NCBI GenBank assembly: GCA_023424015.1
Contig: JAFAEM010000006.1
Location: forward strand, 310,001 to 374,000
Origin: Bacteroidota bacterium
Lineage (GTDB): Bacteria > Bacteroidota > Bacteroidia > Chitinophagales > Chitinophagaceae
Reading direction: 5' to 3'
Length of the DNA stretch: 64,000 bases
Below, in pieces: positions 9,501-17,383 of the stretch (its first letter is position 1; each line of letters opens with the position of its first letter). The translations under genes were made by a program, and so were the position numbers. The notes below the pieces were generated by a model, which saw only the letters and a list, made by a program, of their open reading frames with translations, did not search any database and was not told where the DNA came from.

Positions 9501-9923
9501 ACTTATCAATCCCTGGCATTAAATCTTCGTGGCTTCAAACAAAATGCGGCACATGGCAACAATGCGGCTGTCGTGAACAGTGAGATCCGTGTACCTGTGT
9601 TCAGCACATTCTTTAATAAACCTATCAACAACGCTTTCCTACGCAATTTCCAGCTGGTACAATTCTTTGATATCGGTACCGCCTGGGCTGGCAGCGTTAA
9701 GAATATTCGTCGGCCACAAAGCGTCTACTCCAGTAATGATCCCGGGAATCCATTTACTATACGGATCAAATCAGGTGGCATTGGTCCATTTGCCGGAGGC
9801 TACGGTTTTGGTGCACGCAGTACCCTATTAGGATATTTCCTCAGGGTAGATGCGGCCTGGGAAATGAATGGTTTGTTCCGTGGTAAACCGATGTGGTATT
9901 TCGCGATGGGTGTGGATTTTTAG
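6561..9923 (+). CDS. Outer-membrane fusion: degenerate peptidase-MA, TolB-like propeller, C-terminal barrel
   Basis: 1120 residues with a signal peptide (ending ANAQ, residue 24). Residues about 40-270 resemble the peptidase MA (gluzincin) domain, but the zinc helix is replaced: the expected HExxH region reads LRRQIRQGLARVL (about 135-147) and the usual WLxEGLAEY reads WLTDGYIQY (172-180), so it is probably catalytically dead. Residues about 300-560 carry TolB/PD40-like propeller repeats (for example DIYVYKISDQSYDQIT and GILYSSNRPS). The last 300 or so residues look like an outer-membrane barrel (FFDIGTAWAG, GGYGFGARSTLLGYFLRVDAAW), similar to BamA/D15 barrels. Proteins like this are usually labelled translocation protein TolB in Bacteroidota; the role is unknown. 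A TAAATTTG element at 6436-6443 is a possible -7 box. Confidence 0.75.
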   Translation: MSKISRLVSCLFIVILTGAGANAQVNTVEFGKNRVQYQKFKWKYYQTENFNTYFSQDGLGLGKYVAQIAETELPEIEEFVEYGLQRRMNIVAYNNFDEMQQSNIGLGIDWQNTGGVTKLVNNKMLVYFDGNHDNLRRQIRQGLARVLVENVLFGDDLGEFAANQALLDLPKWLTDGYIQYAAENWSPSLDDDLRSVMLSGKYNNFYQFAFDMPELAGHSFWKYISDKYGKTRVTYFLYLSRIYRNLNNASQKVTKKKFKEVLRDFMVEVPQQYYKDLRGRRNVPKGQLSISEVIGKKDFIRFNAHPNLRSFTYAVVEFHQGKYSVVLMENFVDRKVLLKYGTRSKGDEINPNYPILAWDGKGTRLAVLYSEKGKLKMFVYDVVKRIKTVQQELPMFNQVQDMKYMLDENTLVMSAVRSGQTDIYVYKISDQSYDQITNDVYDDLDPSFVAFPNKTGILYSSNRPSAVAATSEDSLPGERFNIFLVDNWNKSEFKQISQLTALKFGNARYPSQYNSSHFTFISDENGINNRYAGFFRTERAGLDTLVFIGDEVLRNPPLAEVDSLLREWEKTDIDSVGYVSITNDSSYVFPLTNYQSSMLETRTAGDNQQVSEVVKLGDVKLLYRLRVDENALRRRNLTARPTEYMKQRIDEERRTRNRLAPTEIKKDSAKQNDFFQTEFDDERTDTTQLGRVVDATEIRETPILSKAKLYEYRPPKYFTDYVVTGFNNTVLAVNKFQPYSGGSGPVYMANSGDFNGLIRMGTSDLMEDYKFIGGIRIAPNLRDNDVMFSFINQRKRFDWGAIYYRSSAEVLATVVYDNALVTGEAKQFASYYLATLKYPIDRVRSLRALIGPRYDRIVMSATNAATIKIPDLKRTYGQFSLEYVHDNTLNPATNIWHGLRYKVFADWFTQMSKSDQDGKFLFNVGVDARHYLPIYRNLIWAVRAAGDFSFGDQKVIYYLGGVDNWFSPKFNEGNRPAENYTYQSLALNLRGFKQNAAHGNNAAVVNSEIRVPVFSTFFNKPINNAFLRNFQLVQFFDIGTAWAGSVKNIRRPQSVYSSNDPGNPFTIRIKSGGIGPFAGGYGFGARSTLLGYFLRVDAAWEMNGLFRGKPMWYFAMGVDF

Positions 9924-9955
9924 GATGGCCACCACTACAGGGAAACAAATACGCA

Positions 9956-10438
9956 ATGAAAAAACAAAGTTTGATCATTGTATCCATAAGCCTGTTAGGA
10001 ATTTTTGGTTGCAATGGGAAATCGAAAAACCATTCGCAAGAGGTTCAGGTCAATCCGCAAATCATGACTGTGAACGTAGAAACACTGCAACAGATCCTCA
10101 ACGCATTCAATCGCCACGACCTGGATGCCATCATGGAATATTTTTCCGAAGACTGTTCCTTTGACTTCCCGAGAGGTCCCGAACCCTGGGGACAACGGTT
10201 CACCGGCAAAGCAGCAGTAAGGGAAGCCCTGTCCGGCAGATTTAAAGGAATACCTGATGTTCACTATGGAGAAGATCGTCACTGGGTTTCGGCCGATGGG
10301 GACAATGGTTTATCGGAATGGACCCTGACAGGAACAACCATTGGCGGAGTTAAATTAAAAGTTCGCGGTTGTGATCTTTGGGAATTCCGTGATGGTAAAG
10401 TGATACGCAAGGATTCGTATTGGAAAATAGTGGAATGA
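9956..10438 (+). CDS. NTF2/SnoaL-like lipoprotein
   Basis: Starting at the ATG at 9956 the product is 160 residues with a lipoprotein signal (LLGIFGC, Cys19); an in-frame ATG at 9893 lies inside the preceding gene and would bury the signal. The mature part is an NTF2-like cone fold (QQILNAFNRHDLDAIMEYFS, then VREALSGRFKGIPDVHY and LWEFRDGKVIRKDSYWKI), the pattern of SnoaL/ketosteroid-isomerase-like proteins. Those bind small hydrophobic ligands or act as isomerases; no catalytic residues can be assigned. It starts 32 bases after the large fusion protein and is probably co-transcribed, with a terminator at 10510. Confidence 0.78.
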   Translation: MKKQSLIIVSISLLGIFGCNGKSKNHSQEVQVNPQIMTVNVETLQQILNAFNRHDLDAIMEYFSEDCSFDFPRGPEPWGQRFTGKAAVREALSGRFKGIPDVHYGEDRHWVSADGDNGLSEWTLTGTTIGGVKLKVRGCDLWEFRDGKVIRKDSYWKIVE

Positions 10439-10509
10439 CTTAGACGACTTCCCTAACGCCATTTTTCCGAGGCCTAATTATTTTCTGGTCAACAACCAAC
10501 AATAAAATG

Positions 10510-10537
10510 AAATCCCCCCGACTTCACGGGGGGATTT
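10510..10537. terminator. Strong hairpin between convergent genes
   Basis: AAATCCCCCC (10510-10519), eight-base loop, GGGGGGATTT (10528-10537): a perfect 10-bp stem placed between the NTF2-like gene (+) and creD (-). It lacks a long U tract on either side but is well placed to end both transcripts. Confidence 0.65.
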
Positions 10538-10578
10538 GCGTTTCCATAGTGGTACGGCTGATCAACATCAACAGCATT

Positions 10579-11871
10579 TTACCATTGTATCTTCTTTGAG
10601 AAATGCATGATCACGGCCAGGGTCAGGAACAACCCGATACTGCCCAGTAAGAGAGAGTAATCCTGCAATTGAAGAATCGTGAAAACATAGCCGTACATCA
10701 GTACAAGCACCAGTGCCAGGATGCTGGTAAGCCGCGATGACTGCAGCACACCTTTTACAAACCATGCAATCAACCCCACTGTTGCCAGCGACGCGATGAT
10801 ATAGGCCACATTAAAACTGGTATATTCTGAAATAGACAGCAACAGCGTATAAAAAAGCACGAGTGCCAGGCCGATCAGTGCATACTGAAATGGATGTACT
10901 GATTTCCTGTTGACCGTCTCGATGATAAAAAATGCGGCGAAAGTAAGCAGGATACATAGTACCGCATACTTAACCGAACGCATCGTCTTCTGATATCCGT
11001 TTACCGGAATGAAAAGATCCGCACCAAAAGATGCTGAGCCCAGATGATAAGCGGTTTCCTTCCAGGCCTGTGGAAAATTCCTGGTATGAGCCAGGCTTTT
11101 CCAGGTAGCAACAAACCCACTATCAGTAATATTATGATCAGGCAATGCACCACCTGTAAAACTCGGATCAGGCCAGGCGGATGATAATACAACGGTGGTT
11201 TCTTTTCCTACGGGTGTAAATAATAGTTGTTCCGAACCGTTGAGGGCAATACCCGCAGAAAACCTGATCTCATTGCCCGCAGAAACATTAACGGGAGCCA
11301 CAAAACCTTCCTTCATCACGGCATTGTCGACGGCCGAGGGATTTAGTACGACAGTGGAATCATTCCATTTGATCGAAATTTCTTCCTTTAAGCCCTTACT
11401 ATCAGCCAGGCCCATGCATACATATGCCTCGCTCCACAATACCATAGAAGGATCAAGATCGAGTTTTTGCAAATCAATCGGATCAAACTTTCCATCGAGA
11501 TGTATCGAGGTCGTATAAAGCATAACCTGGAAAATACCCCGATGTCGTTCTTCTGGTATAACGGTAGACCTAATGTTCAGCCTGTCGGGAAGGATATAGG
11601 CCTGCTTCCTGACATATCCCGGCTGACCATCAACCTTTGTCACCGCCTCATTATAAGGCAATACCAGTACCGGGCCGGTGATATTCTGTTTACCCGCCCA
11701 TTTACTGCTTACTTCAGCAAAAGCTTCCCGCTGGCGTGCTTCACGTTCGATCACTAGTTCCTGGACGAAATGTGCCGGGATAAGCAAAAACAAGACGAGT
11801 ATGGCGATCAAAGCCCCCTTAACGAGAACCTTGCTTTTTTGCCAGATGTTTGTAACGGTTGTTGTGTCCAT
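10579..11871 (-). CDS. creD: CreD-family inner membrane protein
   Basis: A 430-residue CreD-like protein: an N-terminal transmembrane segment (residues about 15-35), a large periplasmic domain of about 270 residues, and a C-terminal bundle of about five helices. The family is defined by E. coli CreD, the membrane member of the CreBC regulon, linked to envelope integrity and beta-lactam response; its biochemistry is unknown. No CreBC two-component pair lies here. The gene is instead last in a minus-strand run with DUF1361, a lipid kinase and an uncharacterised membrane protein, downstream of a winged-helix regulator, which suggests a different control circuit. Confidence 0.9.
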   Translation of the reverse strand: MDTTTVTNIWQKSKVLVKGALIAILVLFLLIPAHFVQELVIEREARQREAFAEVSSKWAGKQNITGPVLVLPYNEAVTKVDGQPGYVRKQAYILPDRLNIRSTVIPEERHRGIFQVMLYTTSIHLDGKFDPIDLQKLDLDPSMVLWSEAYVCMGLADSKGLKEEISIKWNDSTVVLNPSAVDNAVMKEGFVAPVNVSAGNEIRFSAGIALNGSEQLLFTPVGKETTVVLSSAWPDPSFTGGALPDHNITDSGFVATWKSLAHTRNFPQAWKETAYHLGSASFGADLFIPVNGYQKTMRSVKYAVLCILLTFAAFFIIETVNRKSVHPFQYALIGLALVLFYTLLLSISEYTSFNVAYIIASLATVGLIAWFVKGVLQSSRLTSILALVLVLMYGYVFTILQLQDYSLLLGSIGLFLTLAVIMHFSKKIQW

Positions 11872-11892
11872 TGTGGTTGATTTTATGTTTAA

Positions 11893-12582
11893 TTATCTAT
11901 TACTTGTACGAAAAGAAGCGCTGATCTTCTTTAGGGTGATATAAATGATCAGCATGAATGCGGCATAAGCGGTGATCATCCCCCACTCCGCTTTATGCTG
12001 AATCGGATGCAATACCACAGCAGTCATCTCACTAAGCAATGCCCTTGGTTGCATAAAAACATCCCAGGAATTGAATCGCAAATAGCGACCGAGATAGATC
12101 CCCAGGGCATTAAGCCACATCACTATGAATAGCAGGATCACAGAAAAACTTCTCCCCCACACCCGCTCTACGATCTTCTCCACCGACCTGATGGATAACA
12201 CACCCAACAGCAACCCGTTCCAGGCAAATGAAAAGATCAGCAGCAGGTCAAACCATTCAGGGGCTGAATCAAACTTGTCCAGGTGAAAGAGGTCGGTGAT
12301 GATATAAAAAGAGTTGGGTATGAAAAGCAACCAGGCCAGGATAGCCAGGGAAAGTTTTCGTTTATCCCGGTAAATACCCGGCTTGCGAGAAATCCATTGT
12401 GTGATCAGGCATGGAACAATGCCCAGGAAAAGATTCCAGAGTAAAAAACCATAAGTAACCAAACCTGTGAATACGGCGCGGCCAACGAGTAACATACAGC
12501 TGAATGCGCAGGAGATAAATAGAATATCGCGGATACTTATGTCATCGGTTCGCTGCCTGTTTAATAATAGCTTTTGCAACAT
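11893..12582 (-). CDS. DUF1361 integral membrane protein
   Basis: From the ATG at 12582 the product is 229 residues with about six to seven hydrophobic helices and the DUF1361 hallmarks AWLLFIPNSFYIITDLFHL and the loop RFNSWDVF. Function of the family is unknown. Longer in-frame reading upstream overlaps the lipid kinase gene and is polar and non-membrane-like, so the shorter start is right. It lies two bases after the kinase stop and 21 bases before creD, clearly in one operon. Confidence 0.85.
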   Translation of the reverse strand: MLQKLLLNRQRTDDISIRDILFISCAFSCMLLVGRAVFTGLVTYGFLLWNLFLGIVPCLITQWISRKPGIYRDKRKLSLAILAWLLFIPNSFYIITDLFHLDKFDSAPEWFDLLLIFSFAWNGLLLGVLSIRSVEKIVERVWGRSFSVILLFIVMWLNALGIYLGRYLRFNSWDVFMQPRALLSEMTAVVLHPIQHKAEWGMITAYAAFMLIIYITLKKISASFRTSNR

Positions 12583-12584
12583 GT

Positions 12585-12953
12585 TTAGATGATTTTTGGT
12601 ATAAAAATGATGAGGCCTACTGCAGCTGCCAGGACCGCGCAGACCAAAACTGCAGCGGCCGACATATCCTTGATCAGCTTCACCTTTGGGTCGATATGTG
12701 GTGAAATAAAATCCATGATCCTTTCGATCGCGGTATTGAATATCTCTGCCGCCCATACCATCCCTATGACAATGGTCAGGAGAATCCATTCGATACGGCT
12801 CGCATTTAAGTAGGCAGCGAGGATTAAAACAACGACCGTTGCCAGCAGGTGTATCCGTGCATTCGGCTCTTCCTGGAAAAACTTCTGGATGCCACTGAAG
12901 GCATGACCAAAGCTGCTAAGCCTGGAGCCTGGCGAGAAATCCTGATTTTTCAT
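12585..12953 (-). CDS. Diacylglycerol/undecaprenol kinase (DgkA family)
   Basis: This 122-residue protein has three hydrophobic helices and the DgkA signatures EIFNTAIE (metal/ATP-binding helix) and KDMSAAAVL, plus the N-terminal FxxAFxGI segment. Gram-negative DgkA phosphorylates diacylglycerol, whereas homologues in other phyla phosphorylate undecaprenol to feed cell-wall carrier lipid; sequence inspection does not separate the two. It overlaps the upstream membrane-protein gene by four bases and precedes DUF1361, tying lipid-carrier or membrane lipid metabolism to the CreD cluster. Confidence 0.92.
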   Translation of the reverse strand: MKNQDFSPGSRLSSFGHAFSGIQKFFQEEPNARIHLLATVVVLILAAYLNASRIEWILLTIVIGMVWAAEIFNTAIERIMDFISPHIDPKVKLIKDMSAAAVLVCAVLAAAVGLIIFIPKII

Positions 12954-13507
12954 ATTCTTTCAGTCATTTTATTTAAAACCGGTTCGGATCCAATTGCCTC
13001 AAACCTTCCCCATTCCAGGGGGTTCTGCCTGATATTGATTGCATCAAATCTTTGAATAAGCTGAATTTTGAGCAGGCAAATAAAAAGAGGGATCAAACCG
13101 ATTATACCAAATGCACAATCGATAAAACGCCATCCCAGTGGAATACCCCGGTAGTGCCCGGCGATCAAGGCATAAGGAACAATAAGCAGGCAGGCGATCA
13201 TGCCAAACTCTATCACCCATTTGTTCCGGACAGGATCTCTATAGGGGCCTATAAAAAGTATGGCTAGTATAAAATGGGCAAATGCCAGCCAGTCATAACC
13301 ATAAGCCAGGAATGGGTATTGCCGGTTGGTATCAACAATCGCAAGTCTTACGCGCTCGATCCATTCCCCCACAGGGGTATCAAGTGGAAAGCAGCGGGAA
13401 AGAAATCGCAATTCCGACTCAAGCGGAATGGCTGTCAGTCCGCTTAAAAAAAGAACGATCATAAAAAACATGATCCAGTAACGTAATTGCCTGCGTGTCT
13501 TTTCCAT
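12950..13507 (-). CDS. Uncharacterised integral membrane protein
   Basis: From the ATG at 13507 (an ATG three codons upstream at 13516 is equally possible) the product is 185 residues with about four hydrophobic helices: WIMFFMIVLFLSGLTAIPLE, a helix containing YDWLAFAHFILAILFIGPY, FGMIACLLIVPYALIAG and FGIIGLIPLFICLLKI. The conserved-looking loop after helix 1 (LDTPVGEWIERV) faces outward. I do not recognise a named family. It heads the run with dgkA, DUF1361 and creD, and a palindrome identical in its arms to the one in front of the 14088-14747 gene lies upstream at 13553-13569. Confidence 0.75.
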   Translation of the reverse strand: MEKTRRQLRYWIMFFMIVLFLSGLTAIPLESELRFLSRCFPLDTPVGEWIERVRLAIVDTNRQYPFLAYGYDWLAFAHFILAILFIGPYRDPVRNKWVIEFGMIACLLIVPYALIAGHYRGIPLGWRFIDCAFGIIGLIPLFICLLKIQLIQRFDAINIRQNPLEWGRFEAIGSEPVLNKMTERI

Positions 13508-13552
13508 GATTGTCATTTTTAAAAATCTCAAATAATTTAAAATAAAAAAAGT

Positions 13553-13569
13553 ACTTTGTTTTTCAAAGT
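13553..13569. promoter_or_regulatory. Palindromic operator ACTTTG-N5-CAAAGT, copy 1
   Basis: ACTTTG (13553-13558), TTTTT, CAAAGT (13564-13569), 37-46 bases upstream of the first gene of the membrane/dgkA/DUF1361/creD run. The same arms and the same 5-base spacing recur at 14757-14773. The likely binder is the winged-helix protein encoded at 13587-13886; this is inference. Confidence 0.6.
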
Positions 13570-13586
13570 GTGTTGACAAAAAAAAT

Positions 13587-13886
13587 TTACTTTATCCCTT
13601 TGATCATATTCTCCAGTGCAGAGATATGATCAGTAAAAGCCTTCTCCCCGCTTTTGGTGACCGAATAGGTGGTATTGGTCTTTCGACCGATAAAGCCCTT
13701 GTGCACTTTGATATAGCCATTCTCCTCCAGGCTCACCAGGTGTGTAGCCAGGTTGCCATCGGTGACTTCCAGCATCTGCTTCAGGTCATTGAAACTGATC
13801 TCATCGTTGACCATCAGAATGCTCATCACGCCCAACCTGATGCGGTTGTCAAAAACTTTATTTAATCCTGTTATAGGGTTCTTCAT
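13587..13886 (-). CDS. Winged-helix transcriptional regulator
   Basis: A 99-residue protein from the ATG at 13886 (MKNPITGLNKVFDNRIRLG). It is a stand-alone winged helix: helix-turn-helix ISFNDLKQMLEVTDGNLATHL (recognition helix DGNLATHLVSLEE), then the wing IKVHKGFIGRKTNTTYSVT and a C-terminal helix that normally mediates dimerisation. Members of this group recur beside CreD and small membrane proteins in Bacteroidota. No ligand-binding domain is present, so the signal is unknown. It probably binds the two ACTTTG-N5-CAAAGT palindromes flanking it. In-frame residues upstream of 13886 (MASPLGDLG) look non-coding. Confidence 0.88.
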   Translation of the reverse strand: MKNPITGLNKVFDNRIRLGVMSILMVNDEISFNDLKQMLEVTDGNLATHLVSLEENGYIKVHKGFIGRKTNTTYSVTKSGEKAFTDHISALENMIKGIK

Positions 13887-14087
13887 AATGTCCTCCCCTA
13901 AATCCCCTAAGGGACTTGCCACTCATTGCCGGGCAATAAGTGAATTATTTTTTTACTGTTGAGCAAAGAAAAACAAAAGCTAAAGAATGCGAGCAACGAA
14001 GTTTAATCCGATAAACGCGTTTGACTACGCAATCATAACTAATATTTAAAAGAACGAGATCTGAAACATCAAACCCAGGCTCTTACC

Positions 14088-14747
14088 CTAGGAAGGCGTG
14101 GATCCGCTTCTTTCATATTTCCACCACATCACAATACCATACACGATATGAAGGATACCAAATCCAAAGGCCCAGAAATACAGGCCATACCCGATCCATT
14201 GCATGTTGATCAAACCCAGGATGACCTGGCAATATCCCAGGTAACGGATATCGGTCAACGTGTACTTACTCGCATTTACCAGTGCCAGGCCATAGAAAAG
14301 CAGGCAGGCAGGCGCCACAAAACGCCACTCATTGTACCGCAACATGCTCAAAATGAAAAAAGCTCCTGCGGCAAGTGGAATCGCAAGGTTCCAGAACAGC
14401 CGGCGTGACACAGGATTCCAAAGTGAATCGCCCTGCTGGCTTGACTTTCTCCAGGTAAAATAAAATGCTGATAAAAAGGCTGCGGCGAAAATCCCAACCG
14501 CCAGCAGGATCAATTGTATACGCAACGCGTTAAAATCGGAACTGGTGAAATAGCCCCGATCATTATATTCCACGTAATATTTCTCAAATATCACAAACCG
14601 CGCAATTGCGGCGCCAGCCAGTGCGCAAATACCCGCAGCTATACCACTTAACCCACTCAGGGAAATAAAACGTGTGGATCGCTCCATCAGGCGCCGGATG
14701 TCTTTTACATCCTGCAGGCTTCCTGTTTGTTGATGTTGATCGCTCAT
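14088..14747 (-). CDS. Uncharacterised integral membrane protein
   Basis: This 219-residue protein starts with a soluble helix (LQDVKDIRRLMERSTRFISL) and then has six hydrophobic segments, ending in a short charged tail. I do not recognise a named domain; comparable proteins sit just upstream of winged-helix regulators in other Bacteroidota, as here (the regulator starts 201 bases downstream; I see nothing distinctive in the gap between them). Its start codon lies ten bases from the palindrome at 14757-14773, a position from which a repressor would block transcription. Confidence 0.75.
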   Translation of the reverse strand: MSDQHQQTGSLQDVKDIRRLMERSTRFISLSGLSGIAAGICALAGAAIARFVIFEKYYVEYNDRGYFTSSDFNALRIQLILLAVGIFAAAFLSAFYFTWRKSSQQGDSLWNPVSRRLFWNLAIPLAAGAFFILSMLRYNEWRFVAPACLLFYGLALVNASKYTLTDIRYLGYCQVILGLINMQWIGYGLYFWAFGFGILHIVYGIVMWWKYERSGSTPS

Positions 14748-14756
14748 AAAAAAAGC

Positions 14757-14773
14757 ACTTTGAATTACAAAGT
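14757..14773. promoter_or_regulatory. Palindromic operator ACTTTG-N5-CAAAGT, copy 2
   Basis: ACTTTG (14757-14762), AATTA, CAAAGT (14768-14773), immediately upstream of the 14088-14747 gene. The arms match copy 1 at 13553-13569 exactly. Confidence 0.6.
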
Positions 14774-14872
14774 AAATAAGTCCACCTTATATTTCCAAAT
14801 ACATTTCCTAAAATCCTCACAAATACCCAACGCCTTTCTGCAAATGGATAGCAGTCAGTAGATTTGCAGGTC

Positions 14873-17356
14873 ATGAACCTTGAAAAACGTTATCGCTTAT
14901 TGCTGGTTTTTACCTTATTCCTATGGATGAACCAGGCAGTCGCGCAAACAAAGCTTATCAGCGGTAAAGTAAAGGATTCACATAGCGAGGAAGCGATTCC
15001 CTTTGCTTCTGTCAGCTTTCAAAACACAACCATAGGCCAGCTCACAGATTCATCCGGTCAATTTCTTTTAAGATTTTCCCAATGGCCTGCTGATACCCTG
15101 CTGGTGACCTGCGTAGGATACCAGCCTTTTGTTTTGCCTGTTGACAAAAATCTTGACACGATCCAAGTAGATATTGTACTGGAAAGAGGTACATATACTG
15201 AAGGTGTGAAGGTAAAAGCTAAAGTCAACAAGGGACTGTTGGTATGGCGCAGGATCGTTCAGCACAAACCGCAAAACGACCGGTACCGCTTCACTAATTT
15301 CTCCTATGAGCTTTATAATAAGCTAGAACTCGACATCAAAAATGTAAATTTCAAAAAGATCACAAAATTCAAACCCCTTCGGTCGGTAGGAAGGATCATC
15401 GACCAGAACATGGACAGTTCCGAAGGTGTAAAATACCTGCCGACCTATCTGACCGAAACAATCTCTGATTATTATTACCAGAAAAAACCGCTCAAACGCC
15501 GGGAAGTGATCAAGGCCGTCAACACAAACGGCGTGAAGAATGAAAGCATTGTCCGATATCTCGGCGGTATGGATCAGAATGTAAATGTCTACAACAATTT
15601 TATCCCTGTCTTTGACCGGCAGTTTGTAAGTCCGGCCAGCGACAATGGCGATCTCTATTATAATTATCGCGTGATCGATACACAGCAGGTCAACAACAAC
15701 CGTTACTACCACCTTGTTTTTGTACCCCGCCGAAAAGGCACCAATACGTTTGAAGGCGACTGTTGGGTTCACGCCGGAACTTTCGCCATTCAAAAAATGA
15801 ACCTGCGACTGGGAAAGAATGCGAATATAAATTTCGTGGAGACTCTAAGCCTGATACAGGAATATAAATTGCTCGATGACTCCACCTGGTTTCTGACCAA
15901 GGACAAATTTGTCGCGGATCTCTCACCTGTAGGCAGGGGGAACCCTGGTTTTATTGGGAGGAAAACAACTACCTACCGAAATATTAAAGTTAATGATGAA
16001 TCTGTCGTCCAGGAACTCAGCAAAAACAGGGTGCTGGAAGAGGTGATCACAAATACCGGTGCAACTGAAAAGGATAAATCTTTTTGGGAAACTTCGCGGC
16101 ATGAGGAACTGACCAAAACGGAAGCCGGCATCATCAGGATGATCGATACATTACTCACCGCACCTTCCTTTCAGCGCCTGACACGACAGATCAACTTTAT
16201 CGCAACAGGCTATCTGAATACGGGCAATTTTCAGCTGGGCCCCTGGTACAACTGGGTAACCGCTAACGCCTGGGAAGGACTGCGGTTAAGATTTGATCTT
16301 GGCACCAATAAAAAGTTTGATAAACGATGGTGGTGGCACTGGTACCTGGCTTATGGCTTTAAAGATAAAAAGCTGAAGGGGAAGGCTGAACTCTTTTATT
16401 TACCCACCAAGCATCCCAGGCGGTACTGGTATGCTTCCTATACCAATGACCTTGACTATGGCCAGAACTATTATGGTGAAGTCTCTGCAGATAATGTATT
16501 TGCCCTGGCCATCCGCAAGCAGGACATCCCGATCAAATTCATCAAAGTGGATGAAAAACGTTTTGAATATTTTAATGAACACAGGTTTGGACTTTCTGAA
16601 ATGATCGCCGTCACTCATAAGAACTATACTCCATTAAAAAATATTCCCGATAAAGACCTGTTTCCGTCCAAACCGGGTCAAAGCCCGATGACGAGTTTTG
16701 AAGTTTCGCTGAGGCTGAGGTTTGCTTATCTTGAAAAGTTCCTGGAGAACCAGTTTTTCCGGACCAGCCTGGGCAGCCCCTACCCGATCGGGGAATTATA
16801 CCTCTCCCGTGGGATCTCAGGAGTATTCAAAAGCAATTATAATTACACCAAATTATCAGGAAGCATTTCTGATTATATCAAGATCCCACCGTTGGGAAGT
16901 ATTTCTTTCCAGGTGTATGCCGGTAAAACATTCGGCACACTCCCTTATGTATTGCTGGATATAGCGCCAGGCAATGAGATTTACTATTATAATAAATACG
17001 CATTTAATATGATGAACCGGTATGAATTCATCCACGACAATTTCGCCGGCGTCAATTTCGAACACAATGTAGGTAACGGTATCTTTCGTCTGTTTCCTAA
17101 ATTAAAGTTCAGGCAACTCTGGACCGTAAAAACGTTGTGGGGCAGCTTGTCGGAAAAAAACCGGGCGTTAAATTTTAAGGACGGTCATACCTTTCAAACC
17201 CTCGATGGTAAAACTTATATGGAGATCGGTACGGGAGTGGACAATATTCTGCGGGTATTCAGGGTTGACTTTGTATGGCGTGTTTTGCCATCTTCCCTGT
17301 CGAATGGAAATACAAAAAGGTTTGGAGTGTTCGGAAGTTTCAGGCTGGCTTTTTAA
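14873..17356 (+). CDS. DUF5686 outer-membrane protein with carboxypeptidase-regulatory-like domain
   Basis: From the ATG at 14873 the protein has 827 residues; a TTG three codons upstream also opens the frame but is less likely. A signal peptide (ending AVAQ) is followed by a CarboxypepD_reg-like beta-sandwich (residues about 28-105: ISGKVKDSHSEEAIPFASVS onward), then a long DUF5686 region that ends as an outer-membrane-barrel-like C terminus (KRFGVFGSFRLAF). This architecture is widespread in Bacteroidota and its function is unknown; it is assumed to be in the outer membrane. A TAGATTTG -7-like box at 14859-14866 would place transcription almost at the ATG. Monocistronic. Confidence 0.85.
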   Translation: MNLEKRYRLLLVFTLFLWMNQAVAQTKLISGKVKDSHSEEAIPFASVSFQNTTIGQLTDSSGQFLLRFSQWPADTLLVTCVGYQPFVLPVDKNLDTIQVDIVLERGTYTEGVKVKAKVNKGLLVWRRIVQHKPQNDRYRFTNFSYELYNKLELDIKNVNFKKITKFKPLRSVGRIIDQNMDSSEGVKYLPTYLTETISDYYYQKKPLKRREVIKAVNTNGVKNESIVRYLGGMDQNVNVYNNFIPVFDRQFVSPASDNGDLYYNYRVIDTQQVNNNRYYHLVFVPRRKGTNTFEGDCWVHAGTFAIQKMNLRLGKNANINFVETLSLIQEYKLLDDSTWFLTKDKFVADLSPVGRGNPGFIGRKTTTYRNIKVNDESVVQELSKNRVLEEVITNTGATEKDKSFWETSRHEELTKTEAGIIRMIDTLLTAPSFQRLTRQINFIATGYLNTGNFQLGPWYNWVTANAWEGLRLRFDLGTNKKFDKRWWWHWYLAYGFKDKKLKGKAELFYLPTKHPRRYWYASYTNDLDYGQNYYGEVSADNVFALAIRKQDIPIKFIKVDEKRFEYFNEHRFGLSEMIAVTHKNYTPLKNIPDKDLFPSKPGQSPMTSFEVSLRLRFAYLEKFLENQFFRTSLGSPYPIGELYLSRGISGVFKSNYNYTKLSGSISDYIKIPPLGSISFQVYAGKTFGTLPYVLLDIAPGNEIYYYNKYAFNMMNRYEFIHDNFAGVNFEHNVGNGIFRLFPKLKFRQLWTVKTLWGSLSEKNRALNFKDGHTFQTLDGKTYMEIGTGVDNILRVFRVDFVWRVLPSSLSNGNTKRFGVFGSFRLAF

Positions 17357-17383
17357 ATCTTGAAGTAATGTGTCGTAAGGGAT

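Noticed and set aside
9893..9955. Upstream ATG extension of the NTF2-like gene
   Set aside because: It overlaps the end of the preceding gene and would place 21 residues before a well-formed lipoprotein signal.
12583..12789. Upstream extension of the DUF1361 gene
   Set aside because: It is polar, lies antiparallel in frame to the dgkA coding sequence and precedes a good ATG two bases after the dgkA stop.
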